A stretch of DNA of 64,000 nucleotides, from assembly GCF_000311865.1 (NCBI RefSeq), contig NZ_HE978580.1, positions 194,413 through 258,412 of the forward strand, given 5' to 3'. The position numbers and the translations under genes were made by a program. Origin of the DNA: Peptoniphilus obesi ph1. GTDB lineage: Bacteria; Bacillota; Clostridia; Tissierellales; Peptoniphilaceae. The notes under the pieces are model-generated. The model searched no databases, was not told the DNA's origin, and worked only from the letters and a program-made list of their open reading frames with translations. Shown here in pieces: positions 17,337 to 27,286 of this stretch; the first letter of the stretch is position 1; every line of letters starts with the position of its first letter.

Positions 17337-17879
17337 CTAAAACCTTAAATACCAGAAAACAGCTTTTTCAAAGTTGTTTTCAAAGTTGGCGTATAACATA
17401 GTATCGACGGAGCCGATTTTGAAACCACAATTATGATAGAATTTACAAGCTATAAGGTTATTGTCCTGGGTTTCAAGCATTAGTCCATGCAAGTTTTTAT
17501 GCTTTGCCCATTCTATAGATATATTGATAAGCGCGCTGCCTATGCCTTGCCCCCTGAAATCCTTACATACGGCGATATCTTCTATATAAGCGTACCGGTT
17601 CCAATTTTTTCGCAGTTTAACTTTTCCGACGCATTTATCGTCTTGGTAGTAAAGATATATTATCTTATCAGTATTGTCAATATATTCAAGGCAATCTGCC
17701 TCCTCATCCTCTTCATCCTCTTCGTCTTGGTAGCTTTTTAAATATGGCGCTTCATAGAGTAATTCTGTAAAGGTCCAATTCTCGTTTTCATACCTCGGTA
17801 TAATCTTACCTATCACCTCAAATGGTTCGCTGGGTTTATCGATATCTTTCAGGTGCCCTGCTTTCATTTCTGTAATCAC
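17337..17879 (-). CDS. sat4: Streptothricin N-acetyltransferase Sat4
   Basis: This 180-residue GNAT acetyltransferase inactivates streptothricin (nourseothricin). The acetyl-CoA binding signature is DFRGQGIGSALI, preceded by the beta strand YAYIEDIAVCK. The acidic EDEEDEEADCLEY stretch and the sequence as a whole match Sat4 as I remember it. The start overlaps the stop of ant(6)-Ia by four bases, the standard arrangement of this cluster. No truncation is seen. Confidence 0.95.
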   Translation of the reverse strand: MITEMKAGHLKDIDKPSEPFEVIGKIIPRYENENWTFTELLYEAPYLKSYQDEEDEEDEEADCLEYIDNTDKIIYLYYQDDKCVGKVKLRKNWNRYAYIEDIAVCKDFRGQGIGSALINISIEWAKHKNLHGLMLETQDNNLIACKFYHNCGFKIGSVDTMLYANFENNFEKAVFWYLRF

Positions 17880-18784
17880 TGTTCCCGCCTCTCTTCTATA
17901 TCAGCGGCATATGTGCTATCCAGGCAGCCGGTTTTACCAGTGTATTTTTTATACATGTCCCTGGTATATTTTGTTATATTCCTATCATACTCCGGATAGG
18001 CATAATGAAGCCTTTCCGCCACCTCACCGGATACCGCCCTGAACAATTGATGGCATAGAAATAATGCTTCCCATATGTTTTCATAGGAATCCATCCGGTA
18101 GGTGGACAAAAGTTTCTCCCACAAATCCTCGGATATATACCTTTCAATAAACTTATAGTTCTTGCCTACACTTAATTTAAAGCCTGTTTCGATGCCGACC
18201 TTCCATGATATCATTCTCAGCAGCTCATGGCGAACAATCTGATTAAAATGATCAATAGCAAATAAAATTTCCTTACGGCACAATCCTTTAATAACATAAG
18301 GTGTTACATTCCAAAATTCATTGCAGCAATCATCATACTCCCTTGCGCTTGGCTTTCTTACATGATAATCTATATCAGTCGGAACTATGTCCCTTTTAAT
18401 TCTACAATCTTTATCAATTAGAACCTTTATTAATTTATCGCCCTTTAGGTAATTATCTAACTCTTCCAAGGGCAATAAGGTAAGATCAATTTTATTGTAA
18501 TCATCAAATAGCATAAGATAGGAAAATCCCTTTTCTTCAGGTGGGAATAATTCCATATCCTCCGGCTTTTGCATCATTATTATATTCCCAAATTGATTAA
18601 GCCAGTCATCATTAGATATAAACGGTTCTATATCACTTACAAAATATGTAATATCATAATCCTGAAATTCATCTTTAGGTATATTAATATTTGCGCGTGA
18701 CCCCTCAAGGGTCACAATTCGAATACGTTCATCCTGTTCTGCTAAAGAAAGTACTAAATCCATCATTTCTTTTTCTGATCTCAT
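17876..18784 (-). CDS. ant(6)-Ia: Aminoglycoside 6-adenylyltransferase ANT(6)-Ia (AadE)
   Basis: This 302-residue enzyme adenylylates streptomycin at the 6 position. The nucleotidyltransferase motif GSRANINIPKDEFQDYDITYF is present, with the later acidic residue in YNKIDLTLLPLEEL. The C-terminal helical domain (RKEILFAIDHFNQIVRHELLRM) matches AadE. The gene is full length and is first of the three-gene resistance array. Translation of sat4 is coupled to it. Confidence 0.96.
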   Translation of the reverse strand: MRSEKEMMDLVLSLAEQDERIRIVTLEGSRANINIPKDEFQDYDITYFVSDIEPFISNDDWLNQFGNIIMMQKPEDMELFPPEEKGFSYLMLFDDYNKIDLTLLPLEELDNYLKGDKLIKVLIDKDCRIKRDIVPTDIDYHVRKPSAREYDDCCNEFWNVTPYVIKGLCRKEILFAIDHFNQIVRHELLRMISWKVGIETGFKLSVGKNYKFIERYISEDLWEKLLSTYRMDSYENIWEALFLCHQLFRAVSGEVAERLHYAYPEYDRNITKYTRDMYKKYTGKTGCLDSTYAADIEERREQ

Positions 18785-18816
18785 TTACATACTCCTCGTT
18801 TATTTTTTCTATATTA

Positions 18817-19551
18817 TTACATCTTCTTTTTTGCCGATACAATCAGCATCATTGGGCGTCGCATTTCATCCGCCATCCCCGGAATATCCATCATGTTCTC
18901 TGGCGGCTGTGGCTCCACAATCTGATTTATTATAAAACTATTTGAAAGCAGTGTATTTAGATATGTGGTCAGTGTTCTATGATATTTTGTAACCTTTTCT
19001 TCCAAAAACATAGCTGTCCGTTTGCCCTCATAATAATAATTGTCCACCGGGAAATGCAGTATTTCTCCTTTTTCGTTATAATACCAGTCTTGTGTTCCAT
19101 GAGCAGTAAAAACAGGATGTTCAACTGTAAAAACTAAATTGCCACCAGCCTTCAGCATCCTATATATCTTTTTTATTAAATTCTCATAGTCTGCTACATA
19201 ATGAAACGCAAGCGAACTTAGTATTACATCAAAGCTCTCCTCTGGGAAATCCACATCTTCTATAGCACAACATCTATATTCAATCTGTGAGAAATGCGTT
19301 TTCTCTTTTGCTACTTTGAGCATTTTATGAGAAATATCAACACCTACAACAGAAGACGCTCCGTGTTCCATCGCATAAATACAATGCCATCCATAGCCGC
19401 ATCCTAAATCAAGCACAAGCTTATCTTTAAAATCCGGCAGCAGCTTTCTCAATGTTTCCCATTCTCCTGCACCGGCTAGTCCCTGCTGTGATCGACTCAT
19501 TTGACTGTATTTTTGAAAAAATATATTATCATCATATTTGTTTTCTTTCAT
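18817..19551 (-). CDS. Class I SAM-dependent methyltransferase of the aadE cluster
   Basis: The 244-residue protein has motif I LVLDLGCGYGWHCIYAMEHG and motif II VGVDISHKML. A post-motif segment EESFDVILSSLAFHYV is typical of small-molecule methyltransferases. It regularly accompanies aadE-sat4-aphA-3 arrays in Gram-positive cocci, but no resistance function is established to my knowledge. It overlaps the upstream nucleotidyltransferase gene by about 20 bases and lies 32 bases before ant(6)-Ia. Confidence 0.85.
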   Translation of the reverse strand: MKENKYDDNIFFQKYSQMSRSQQGLAGAGEWETLRKLLPDFKDKLVLDLGCGYGWHCIYAMEHGASSVVGVDISHKMLKVAKEKTHFSQIEYRCCAIEDVDFPEESFDVILSSLAFHYVADYENLIKKIYRMLKAGGNLVFTVEHPVFTAHGTQDWYYNEKGEILHFPVDNYYYEGKRTAMFLEEKVTKYHRTLTTYLNTLLSNSFIINQIVEPQPPENMMDIPGMADEMRRPMMLIVSAKKKM

Positions 19552-20401
19552 CTGAATTCCCCTCGTTTAAAAAGTTATTCATCTCCGTTGCAATTTTTTT
19601 CACTTCTTTATAAAGCTTCTCGGTCAGATCGTAGCATTCAAAAAGTGAAAGACCGAGTACTTCAAAAATATGATTAACCCTTTCAGCATATTTTTCAGGT
19701 TTATATTCAAAGGTTTCAATCAGTTTTATAGCTTTCTTTTCGTTAATGCAATAAGCATTATTACATGCAAATAGTACTTGATTTAAGCATGAAATAATAC
19801 GAAAAACATGGCCTGCAATATAATATTTATCCTCTGCTCCCGCATTTGCTTTTACAAACATTAAAGAGAACTCTGCTTCAAATATAAAGAAGTTTATCAA
19901 GTTCTTCTTTAGAGCACCAGGGTAAATTTCTGCCTGATTTTTTAATTCGCATAAGCTTTCATTCTTAGTATATAGTATCTTGCTGATCGCCAATTCTCCA
20001 CGATACATAGCACTTATATATCCATGGGGATGCCCCGTCTGATAATTAGTAGTAACAATTCCTTGCTCCGTATCTTTGATTATTTGTTCCACCCGTTTTA
20101 TATCACGTAAAATCAAGTCAACATGATACCCATTTATAACTAACCATCCGCCGCCATTAATCCAATCACCCCACGCTCCGGGAGGTACAACAAGGTTATT
20201 TCTATTCTCATCATCCAACTCTGTAGCAATTTGATTAATCGCTGTAATGTCAAATGATTCTGATTTGTAATAGATTCCGATATCTATATCAGAATCCTCT
20301 GTATGTGTGCCTCTTGCACGAGAACCCCCTAATACAATGCCTTCTATATAAGGCAAAGAGGATAATTTGTCTGTCACTGATTGAATAATATTATCTATCA
20401 T
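19532..20401 (-). CDS. Nucleotidyltransferase-domain protein of the aadE cluster
   Basis: This 289-residue protein has an N-terminal minimal nucleotidyltransferase domain: GGSRARGTHTEDSDIDIGIYY carries the GSxxxG and DxD residues, and HVDLILRD supplies a third aspartate. The rest is a helical domain like those in kanamycin-type nucleotidyltransferases. It resembles aminoglycoside nucleotidyltransferases but is not one I can name. It is first in the cluster operon, which continues with the methyltransferase. The start ATG follows GGAGAG. Confidence 0.8.
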   Translation of the reverse strand: MIDNIIQSVTDKLSSLPYIEGIVLGGSRARGTHTEDSDIDIGIYYKSESFDITAINQIATELDDENRNNLVVPPGAWGDWINGGGWLVINGYHVDLILRDIKRVEQIIKDTEQGIVTTNYQTGHPHGYISAMYRGELAISKILYTKNESLCELKNQAEIYPGALKKNLINFFIFEAEFSLMFVKANAGAEDKYYIAGHVFRIISCLNQVLFACNNAYCINEKKAIKLIETFEYKPEKYAERVNHIFEVLGLSLFECYDLTEKLYKEVKKIATEMNNFLNEGNSDERKQI

Positions 20402-21104
20402 ACTGAATCTCTCCTTTCAATATCAAAAGCTATATCTCATGTTGAGAAACACTTTTTTTGCCATATGTTCCTTATGCTTTACGTATATTTATATGGAAAG
20501 GAAAGGGGGCCTTCGGAATTCATCTTGAAGGCCTTATTTTCCCTGATTAGTGATCTAAACTACTTAGTGCTTAGATAAAATCCATAATCTTTTTCACTGC
20601 CCTACTTACCATCTGTCAAATAAGAAAAGTAAAATAATTATCAGACCATGAATATACAACAAAACAATCATAATATTTCTTTTATAACGTAATGATACAG
20701 ATTAATGTATTAATTTAAAAGAGCAGCCGTTAAATTGAAGTCAATATCTGTTCTATCCACTCCCTAATTGATTATTGCTACTGTTTACTCAATCTGGTTG
20801 TTTTTCTGACACTCTCGATCTGTTCTCACAAACAAAGAAACACACATTTCTCCGAGTTGATAAAATAGATGTTTCTTCTTAAAACATTGCTATATCATTA
20901 TTTTCTTGACATCAAACATACCGTCTCAGCAGGCGATTTCTGCCAATCGAAGCTCCCTATTCGGTCGCTTCTCTTGGGAAATCTTTGCATGAGACCTGCC
21001 TCTACTTTTCAGCGTCGCTTCGCTCCTTGACAAGTAGGGCTAGGGCTTCAACATGGTTCGCATTGTTAAGAGGCGTGTCGGGTGCTGTTAGTTATATTGT
21101 ATAT
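20402..21104. other. Long spacer between resistance cluster and recombinases
   Basis: No gene is supported here. A GGCCTTC/GAAGGCC hairpin (20518-20533) with a T-rich flank is a possible terminator. From about 20930 to 21070 the sequence is clearly richer in GC and includes a CTACTT/AAGTAG inverted repeat around a GTCGCTTCGCTCC core. It lies at the end of the recombinase genes, where an attachment site of a serine-integrase element would be expected. No direct repeat was identified. Confidence 0.4.
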
Positions 21105-22679
21105 TTACTTTTTATCCTTGTCAATTTCAACCTCAAGTCCAGATTTAAACACTACTTTTAAATTTTCTTCATAAATTACTATCTTATCTATAAGTTTCCT
21201 CACCAATTCTTCATCATAACTTTCTATTTCTAATTCTTGATTGTCTAAAAACTCTTCTAATTCCTTTAGCCTGCTTTGTTCATTCTTCTCTTCCGCCATT
21301 TCAAGGAGTATCTTTTCTTTTTCATTTCTTAACTCTTCCACCCTTTCTACAAGGTCTGTGTAATCTTTCTTGGCATTAGCTACTTTTAAAAGCTCTTCTT
21401 GCACTTTCAACATTTCTTTATCTATTTCTTCTATCTGGCTAGTTCCATCACCTGTGATGACTTTTTCTATATTCTCTTTTATTATTTCTTTTAATTCATT
21501 GCTTTCAGATATAAGTTTATTGATGGCTTCTACGACTGCTTCTTGTAGGTCTTCTTCCTTAATAGTTCTAGCATGGCAGGCATCTGGCCCATGGGTTACT
21601 CTTGTACAACATCTCCAAACTGTATATTTTTTCCCTCTGTTGTTCCATGCTATTCTCCTGTAAATATCTCCGCATTTAGAGCAATAGACAATACTTGAAA
21701 GGGCGTATTTGCTGGAATAAATTCTTCTTTTCCCTTTGCCACTTACCATATTAGCTCGTCTGTACATTTCTTCTCCAACTCGCATGAAGATTTCTTTAGG
21801 TATAATGGCTTCGTGGTTATTTTCTACATAATATTGAGGTGCTATTCCATCATTTTTTACTCTTTTCTTATTTAGAAAATCCACTGTATAAGTCTTTTGT
21901 AAGAGAGCATCCCCCATATATTTCTCATTAGTTAATATTTGATTGAGGTTTGACACATGCCATTTCTTATTTCCTGCTCCATTTACTATCTTATCTTTTT
22001 CAAGCCCTTCTTTTATATCTCTTAGGCTTGCTCCTTCTAAATATTCTCTGTAGATCCTTTTTATAATTTTTGCTTCTTCAGGAACAATGACAAGTTTTCC
22101 TTCTTCGTCTTTTGTATAGCCTAAAAACCTATTATGGTTTACTTGGACTTGACCTTGTTGAAACCTATATTGAACGCCTAACTTTACATTTTGAGATAAG
22201 GACTGACTTTCCTGTTGAGCAAGAGATGCCATAATGGTAAGGAGGACTTCTCCCTTGGCGTCCATGGTGTTGATGTTTTCTTTTTCAAAATAGACTGGGA
22301 TGTTGTTTTCTTTTAGTTTACGAATATACTTTAAACAGTCTAGTGTGTTTCTGGCAAATCTCGATATGGACTTTGTAATGATGTAGTCGATATTTCCTTC
22401 CATGGCTTCTTCAATCATTTTATTAAAGCCAGCTCTTTTCTTGGTATATGTTCCACTGATTCCTTCATCAGAAAAAACTCCCGCAAATTCCCAATCTGGA
22501 TTTTTCTTTATATAATTTGTGTAGTGGTCTACTTGAGTGTCATAAGAAGTTGCTTGTTCATCGCTATCTGTTGATACCCTCGCATAAGCTGCCACTCTCA
22601 GTTTCTTCTTTTCTGATTCCTTGATGGAATTTCCTTTTTTCTTCTTCGCTGGTATTACTATGACCTTGCTATTCATCAT
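21105..22679 (-). CDS. Large serine recombinase (third of three)
   Basis: This 524-residue site-specific recombinase has an N-terminal resolvase domain with the catalytic serine in [20 protein letters not shown] and the SRFARNTLD motif. A recombinase domain ([18 protein letters not shown]), a zinc ribbon ([10 protein letters not shown]...CARTI) and a coiled-coil C-terminus follow. All catalytic landmarks are present, so it should be active. Its start overlaps the preceding small gene by 11 bases. Paired large serine recombinases with a small middle gene are known from clostridial and streptococcal integrative elements. Confidence 0.9.
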   Translation of the reverse strand: MMNSKVIVIPAKKKKGNSIKESEKKKLRVAAYARVSTDSDEQATSYDTQVDHYTNYIKKNPDWEFAGVFSDEGISGTYTKKRAGFNKMIEEAMEGNIDYIITKSISRFARNTLDCLKYIRKLKENNIPVYFEKENINTMDAKGEVLLTIMASLAQQESQSLSQNVKLGVQYRFQQGQVQVNHNRFLGYTKDEEGKLVIVPEEAKIIKRIYREYLEGASLRDIKEGLEKDKIVNGAGNKKWHVSNLNQILTNEKYMGDALLQKTYTVDFLNKKRVKNDGIAPQYYVENNHEAIIPKEIFMRVGEEMYRRANMVSGKGKRRIYSSKYALSSIVYCSKCGDIYRRIAWNNRGKKYTVWRCCTRVTHGPDACHARTIKEEDLQEAVVEAINKLISESNELKEIIKENIEKVITGDGTSQIEEIDKEMLKVQEELLKVANAKKDYTDLVERVEELRNEKEKILLEMAEEKNEQSRLKELEEFLDNQELEIESYDEELVRKLIDKIVIYEENLKVVFKSGLEVEIDKDKK

Positions 22680-23085
22680 CTATCACCTTGATTAACCTAT
22701 ACTTATAACTCGCTCGTTCAAAGGGATCTAGTGGTAGAACTTCTTCACTTTTGTATCTAAACTTGCATGGAACTCTAATGATCTCTTCTTCCTTTTCCCA
22801 AACTCGTCCCATGGCCACTGCCCTTTCTTTTAACATTTGACCTGCTTTTTCAAAGCTTTCTCTATCTATTATCTTGGGATAGATTTCATTTCCTAAATAC
22901 TTTTTATTGGTAAGGATTCTTTTTACACTGGAGCTGTTTTTCTTCACGCCTGCAAGGTCTGCTGACTTTATAAGGGCATTGCCAGCAAGGTAGTTTTTAA
23001 AGATTTTTCTTATATTCTCCGCTTCTTTTTCTTGAATTTCTAATCTTCCGTCTCTTATGGTATAGCCATAACATAACCTAGACAT
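22669..23085 (-). CDS. Small recombinase-domain protein without catalytic domain (second of three)
   Basis: The 138 residues align with the Recombinase (PF07508-like) domain only: [32 protein letters not shown], then [20 protein letters not shown]. There is no resolvase domain, no catalytic serine and no zinc ribbon. It overlaps both neighbours and so is translated with them. It probably acts as a DNA-binding accessory, for example a directionality or specificity factor. Its repeated presence between two full recombinases argues that it is functional rather than a fragment. Confidence 0.8.
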   Translation of the reverse strand: MSRLCYGYTIRDGRLEIQEKEAENIRKIFKNYLAGNALIKSADLAGVKKNSSSVKRILTNKKYLGNEIYPKIIDRESFEKAGQMLKERAVAMGRVWEKEEEIIRVPCKFRYKSEEVLPLDPFERASYKYRLIKVIDDE

Positions 23086-24640
23086 TATTTTTCACTTCCT
23101 CTCTAAGTACAAGTCCACACTTTAAATGAAAATCAAGGGTCTCTCTATTAACAACTTGAATGTGGTCAATGATTTCTTCAAATAAGTCACCTTCAAAGTG
23201 ATCTATCATTTCACTTTTTCCTAAGATTCCTATTAATTTTTCAAGTTCTCTTATTTCTTCATCATTTCCAAGGATGGCTTTTTTAATTCTTTCCTTTTCC
23301 CTGAGTAGATAACTTTCTTCACTAGAAATTTCACTGCTTTCTTTTGCGTAAACACTTGCATCTAAAACTCCCGAAGTTATTAGTTTGCTTAGAACCTCTT
23401 TTCTTTCCTTTAGTTTTTCTAGTCTTTCTTCAATTCCATTTATCTTCTCGACTTCTTCCTTGCTGTCCACTCTCTTTAAGGATTCTAAGAGTGGTGTAAG
23501 GATACTATCTTTTCCAAAGACTAGCTTGTTTACTAAAGTCGCAAATGCCAGTTTTATGTCCTTGTCTTTAATAAACTTCATATAACATTTATTAATATCT
23601 TTAAGGTGTTCACTGCAAGTCCAAGCTATATATTTTTCTTTGCCATTATAGTGATGTCTTCTTTTAAAGCTTGAACCACACTCGCCACACTTTATTTTCC
23701 CCGATAGGCTATATCTATTTTGGTATCTTTTAGTGTTTTCTCCATTTCCTTTTGCTATAGCCCTTATCCTTATTAGGTCTTGAACTTTCTCAAAGTCCTC
23801 TCTACTTACAATGGCTTCATGGTTGTCTATTATCTTATACTGGTCTTCTTCTCCCTTATTCTTGTGTCTATTATAATTTTCATCTGTATAGGTCTTTTGG
23901 TAGATGACATCGCCTATATATTTTTCATTTTTTAAGATTCCGTTTATAGTCGATCCATGCCATTTTGCTCCTTTTTGTCCTTTAATCTTTCTTTTATTTA
24001 AGTCTTCTGCAATTTTATGTGTTCCCTTACCTGAAAGATACTGTTCAAATATTTCTTTTATGATTTTTCCTTCTTCTTCATTCACTACCATCTTTCCGTC
24101 TATATTCTCATAGCCATAGGGTGGACTTGATATGATAAAGGTTCCATTTTGAAATCTTTTCTTTATGGACCATTTGTTATTTTCTGATATCGACCTGGAC
24201 TCACTTTCTGCAAGGGATGAAAGTATGGATAACATCAACTCGCTTTCCATGGTTCTTGTATCAATGTTTTCTTTTTCAAAATAGATACCAATGTTTAAAT
24301 CGAGAAGTCTCCTTACGATTTCCAAACAATCTGTCGTGTTTCTTGCAAGCCTTGAGATGGATTTAGTTAGGATAAAGTCTATTTTCCCGTCTTCACAGTC
24401 TTTTAGCATTTTTAGAAGTCCATCCCTACATTCTTTCTTTGTTCCAGTTATGCCTTCGTCAAAGTATAGACCTGCAAAAGTATATGACTTGTTCTCTGCT
24501 ATCATCTTTTCATAGTGTGCCTTTTGTGTTTTAAGACTCACAAGCTGAGCTTCCTCATCTGTCGATACTCTTGCATAGGCAGCAACTCTTAATATAGATT
24601 CTTCTTTTTGATTCGCTTCTATTTTTGTTATCTTTTTCAT
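23078..24640 (-). CDS. Large serine recombinase (first of three)
   Basis: This 520-residue recombinase opens with a resolvase domain ([30 protein letters not shown]). It continues through the recombinase domain (NEKYIGDVIYQKTYTDENYN) and the zinc ribbon (CGECGSSFKRRHHYNGKEKY, CSEH) to a long coiled coil. It is complete. The ATG follows GGAGG by six bases. It leads the three-gene recombinase operon and lies 59 bases after a small companion gene. Together these should catalyse integration and excision of the element. Confidence 0.9.
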   Translation of the reverse strand: MKKITKIEANQKEESILRVAAYARVSTDEEAQLVSLKTQKAHYEKMIAENKSYTFAGLYFDEGITGTKKECRDGLLKMLKDCEDGKIDFILTKSISRLARNTTDCLEIVRRLLDLNIGIYFEKENIDTRTMESELMLSILSSLAESESRSISENNKWSIKKRFQNGTFIISSPPYGYENIDGKMVVNEEEGKIIKEIFEQYLSGKGTHKIAEDLNKRKIKGQKGAKWHGSTINGILKNEKYIGDVIYQKTYTDENYNRHKNKGEEDQYKIIDNHEAIVSREDFEKVQDLIRIRAIAKGNGENTKRYQNRYSLSGKIKCGECGSSFKRRHHYNGKEKYIAWTCSEHLKDINKCYMKFIKDKDIKLAFATLVNKLVFGKDSILTPLLESLKRVDSKEEVEKINGIEERLEKLKERKEVLSKLITSGVLDASVYAKESSEISSEESYLLREKERIKKAILGNDEEIRELEKLIGILGKSEMIDHFEGDLFEEIIDHIQVVNRETLDFHLKCGLVLREEVKNNV

Positions 24641-24699
24641 CCATTCAACCTCCTTTCTGCTAGTGCTATATTCCCGTACAAGTGAGTATTTATCAAGTC

Positions 24700-24909
24700 T
24701 TATAGCAATAATTCTGAAAGAATAGGTCTTAATTTTTTAATGTTTTCTCTCCTAATTTTCCTATATTCTTCAAGGCTAATTTCATCTAAAAGAAAGAGAT
24801 CCTGGATGAACTTATCTGATAGATAGAAATTAAGCTCTGCTTTTAAATCTCTTTCAGTGTATTCAGATTTTAAAACTTCTTTTTCACCTTCGAACTTTTC
24901 TACTCTCAT
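24700..24909 (-). CDS. Small SHOCT-like protein upstream of the recombinases
   Basis: A 69-residue acidic and basic helical protein. The C-terminal LLDEISLEEYRKIRRENIKKL segment resembles the short oligomerisation module (SHOCT-like) seen in small proteins next to serine recombinases. GGAGG precedes the ATG. It is the first gene of the recombinase operon, so a role in recombination control is plausible. There is no direct evidence of function. Confidence 0.6.
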   Translation of the reverse strand: MRVEKFEGEKEVLKSEYTERDLKAELNFYLSDKFIQDLFLLDEISLEEYRKIRRENIKKLRPILSELLL

Positions 24910-25448
24910 ACTCCACCTCCTATATCACAGGCAAAGAAATCAGGCCTATTTTTAACCTTAGTTTTCTTTCCTCTATATTCCTTAGGACAAAGGGAGTAGT
25001 TTTGAGTAATGTATTTTCATGAATATCGAAATTCTTGAATAAACAAAAAAGACCTATTAGTATTTCAATTGAAATACTAATAGGTCTAAATAGCTAATTA
25101 CATTTTTATTTGTTAATTTGTCACTATCAAATAATAGGTTTATATCATTTTTTTAATGCCTTTTTTTAATATAGAGATGCTAGAACCCCTATGAAAAAGA
25201 AAATTATACTTATGTAACTGGAAGGTTTACATCGAAAAAAAATAAATAAAAAATATATTCCACGCTAATGGAAATAATAAAATATACTATCAATATAATT
25301 AAATTCCACTAAAAATCCATATAATTGAGATTTACCTACAAAAAAGATCGGACTACACGCTAGTATTATTATAAGTGAAATTGTAAATATTTTATTTTTC
25401 ATTTGAAATATTCACTTGAATGGAATCTCAGTTTTCTGAATGTTTTGG
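24910..25448. other. Spacer with palindromic terminator and one small possible gene
   Basis: A perfect 36-base palindrome (half-site GACCTATTAGTATTTCAA) at 25051-25086 is followed on the minus strand by a T run. It should terminate the RiPP operon. Apart from the small frame at 25265-25402 I see no gene. Confidence 0.65.
25265..25402 (-). CDS. Possible small hydrophobic peptide after the RiPP exporter
   Basis: A 45-codon frame starts MKNKIFTISLIIILACSPIFF, a hydrophobic N-terminus with a cysteine like a lipoprotein signal. It lies 46 bases after the exporter gene and before the operon terminator, a position where immunity peptides of bacteriocin loci are found. No clear ribosome binding site precedes it, so it may be chance. 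The call rests on position and hydrophobicity only. Confidence 0.3.
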   Translation of the reverse strand: MKNKIFTISLIIILACSPIFFVGKSQLYGFLVEFNYIDSIFYYFH

Positions 25449-27266
25449 TCAATTTTTTATGTCGTTTAAGATGTTATAATCCTGACTATTATAAAGTTTT
25501 TTATACAGTTCATTCTTTAAAAGCGTCTGATGAGAACCACTAGCAACCATCACACCATGATCAAGCAATATTATTTCATCAACTTTTACAAGATTTCTCA
25601 ACCTATGCGATATTATAATATTCATTATTTCACCATTATTTTTATTTATCAGATTAAAAATATTTTCTTCAGTTAATGAATCTATAGATGATGTTGGCTC
25701 ATCCAGAAGCAGAATTTCAGATCTGTTGTACAAGGCTCGTGCTATAGCCACTTTTTGCCATTCTCCTCCAGATAATTCAATCCCTCCAGCTACACTCTTA
25801 TCAAGTACATTATCATAGTCAAAGTTCAGTTTATCTTTTTCATTATTATAAATATTAATTTGCGAGAGGATCTCATATATACCATTATCAGAAATTAATT
25901 CATATTCTCCTGAATGCGAGCTTCCAATACTTATATTTTCTCTTAACGAAAATGGATACTTTATAAAATCTTGATGTACTGTATCAAAATATTTATAATA
26001 GTTATTTTTATTTACATTATTAATTAATACTCCATCGACTTTAATTTCTCCTTCCGTTGGGTCATACATACCTAAAATTAATTTTGTTAAAGTTGTTTTT
26101 CCTGATCCATTCAAACCAATTATTCCATAATTTTTCCCTATTTTAAAAGTATAATTAAAATTTTTCAAAGCAAATTTATTACTGTTTGGATATCGAAAAC
26201 TAACATTTTCAAAAGTGATTTGTTCTACTTTTCTATTCAAATTAACAGTTCCTTCATTACTTTCTTTTAAATTCATTAAATCAAAATACTTTTCAATATA
26301 TAAACAACTCTCATATGAACTCTCCACTGAACTAAATAAATTTGTAAGTGATTGCCTAACTAATTCCATGGTTTGAAAATACATTATTGCTGACCCAATA
26401 CTTATTTTAAGTTTAGAACATCTTAATATTATCAAAATTATATTCACAGTATTTGTTATCTCTTCTAATACTGAAATACATATTGATCGCTTAAAATATT
26501 TTGATTTTATAGATTTATTATTCTTTAAATTATTGTCATATATTATTGTCATTTTACCTATTAGTATTTTGACAGAACTGTAAACTTTTGTTTCGACAAT
26601 CCAATTATACTTTGTTAAAATAGACTTTAAAATTTCAATATATCTAATACTTTCTATTTGTTTATTATATTCATTATATAGTTTTTCTAGAGCATCAAAT
26701 TCATTTATAATATTAAGAATTGAACTAACTATACAAACAAAAAAACATAACATACTAAACTTAATTATTATATACGATACACTGACCATTGTAATAAGAT
26801 TTCGTATCATATCCATAACTATATCTAACATCATTTTATTTTTAGAAGTAGAGTCTTTGTATACCATTTGTATTAAATTATAAGTCTTCGAATTATCAAA
26901 ACTCTCCATCTTTAATCTGCTAATCTTTTTACTTATATTTATAGTAAAAAATTTATCTAGCTCATTAAAGTATTGAAAACTATAATAATCATTTATTTGC
27001 GTAATAACACGTATTAATAACTTTACCATTGAATATACACAAACTGCTCTTACAAATATGTACGTATCAATAGTAAAGTGTTTGATATAAAATGAAATCC
27101 CATCTATAAGATATTTATAAGCAATAACTATAGTAGAATTTAGTATTCCCAAAAATATACTACTCACTAGTATAATCAAAAATCTGATTTTACTCGCCTT
27201 ATACATAAGGCCAATACTTAAGTATACATACCTAATAATAAAAATGATTTTTTTATACATCTTCAT
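25449..27266 (-). CDS. ABC exporter (TMD-NBD fusion) of the sactipeptide locus
   Basis: This 605-residue half-transporter has an N-terminal six-helix membrane domain of about 330 residues and a C-terminal ATPase domain. The ATPase has Walker A GLNGSGKTT, signature LSGGEWQK, Walker B ILLLDEPTSSID and the switch histidine in IIISHRL. There is no N-terminal C39 peptidase, so leader removal must be done elsewhere, possibly by the M16-like proteins. It is the last large gene of the locus, 20 bases after the M16-like pair, and probably exports the mature peptide. Confidence 0.82.
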   Translation of the reverse strand: MKMYKKIIFIIRYVYLSIGLMYKASKIRFLIILVSSIFLGILNSTIVIAYKYLIDGISFYIKHFTIDTYIFVRAVCVYSMVKLLIRVITQINDYYSFQYFNELDKFFTINISKKISRLKMESFDNSKTYNLIQMVYKDSTSKNKMMLDIVMDMIRNLITMVSVSYIIIKFSMLCFFVCIVSSILNIINEFDALEKLYNEYNKQIESIRYIEILKSILTKYNWIVETKVYSSVKILIGKMTIIYDNNLKNNKSIKSKYFKRSICISVLEEITNTVNIILIILRCSKLKISIGSAIMYFQTMELVRQSLTNLFSSVESSYESCLYIEKYFDLMNLKESNEGTVNLNRKVEQITFENVSFRYPNSNKFALKNFNYTFKIGKNYGIIGLNGSGKTTLTKLILGMYDPTEGEIKVDGVLINNVNKNNYYKYFDTVHQDFIKYPFSLRENISIGSSHSGEYELISDNGIYEILSQINIYNNEKDKLNFDYDNVLDKSVAGGIELSGGEWQKVAIARALYNRSEILLLDEPTSSIDSLTEENIFNLINKNNGEIMNIIISHRLRNLVKVDEIILLDHGVMVASGSHQTLLKNELYKKLYNSQDYNILNDIKN

Positions 27267-27286
27267 AATATATCCCCCAAAGTCTA

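Noticed and set aside
24910..25120. The 36-base palindrome as a recombination attachment site
   Set aside because: It is followed by a T run on the minus strand at the end of the RiPP operon, which fits a terminator better. Serine-recombinase sites are not expected to be perfect palindromes of this length.
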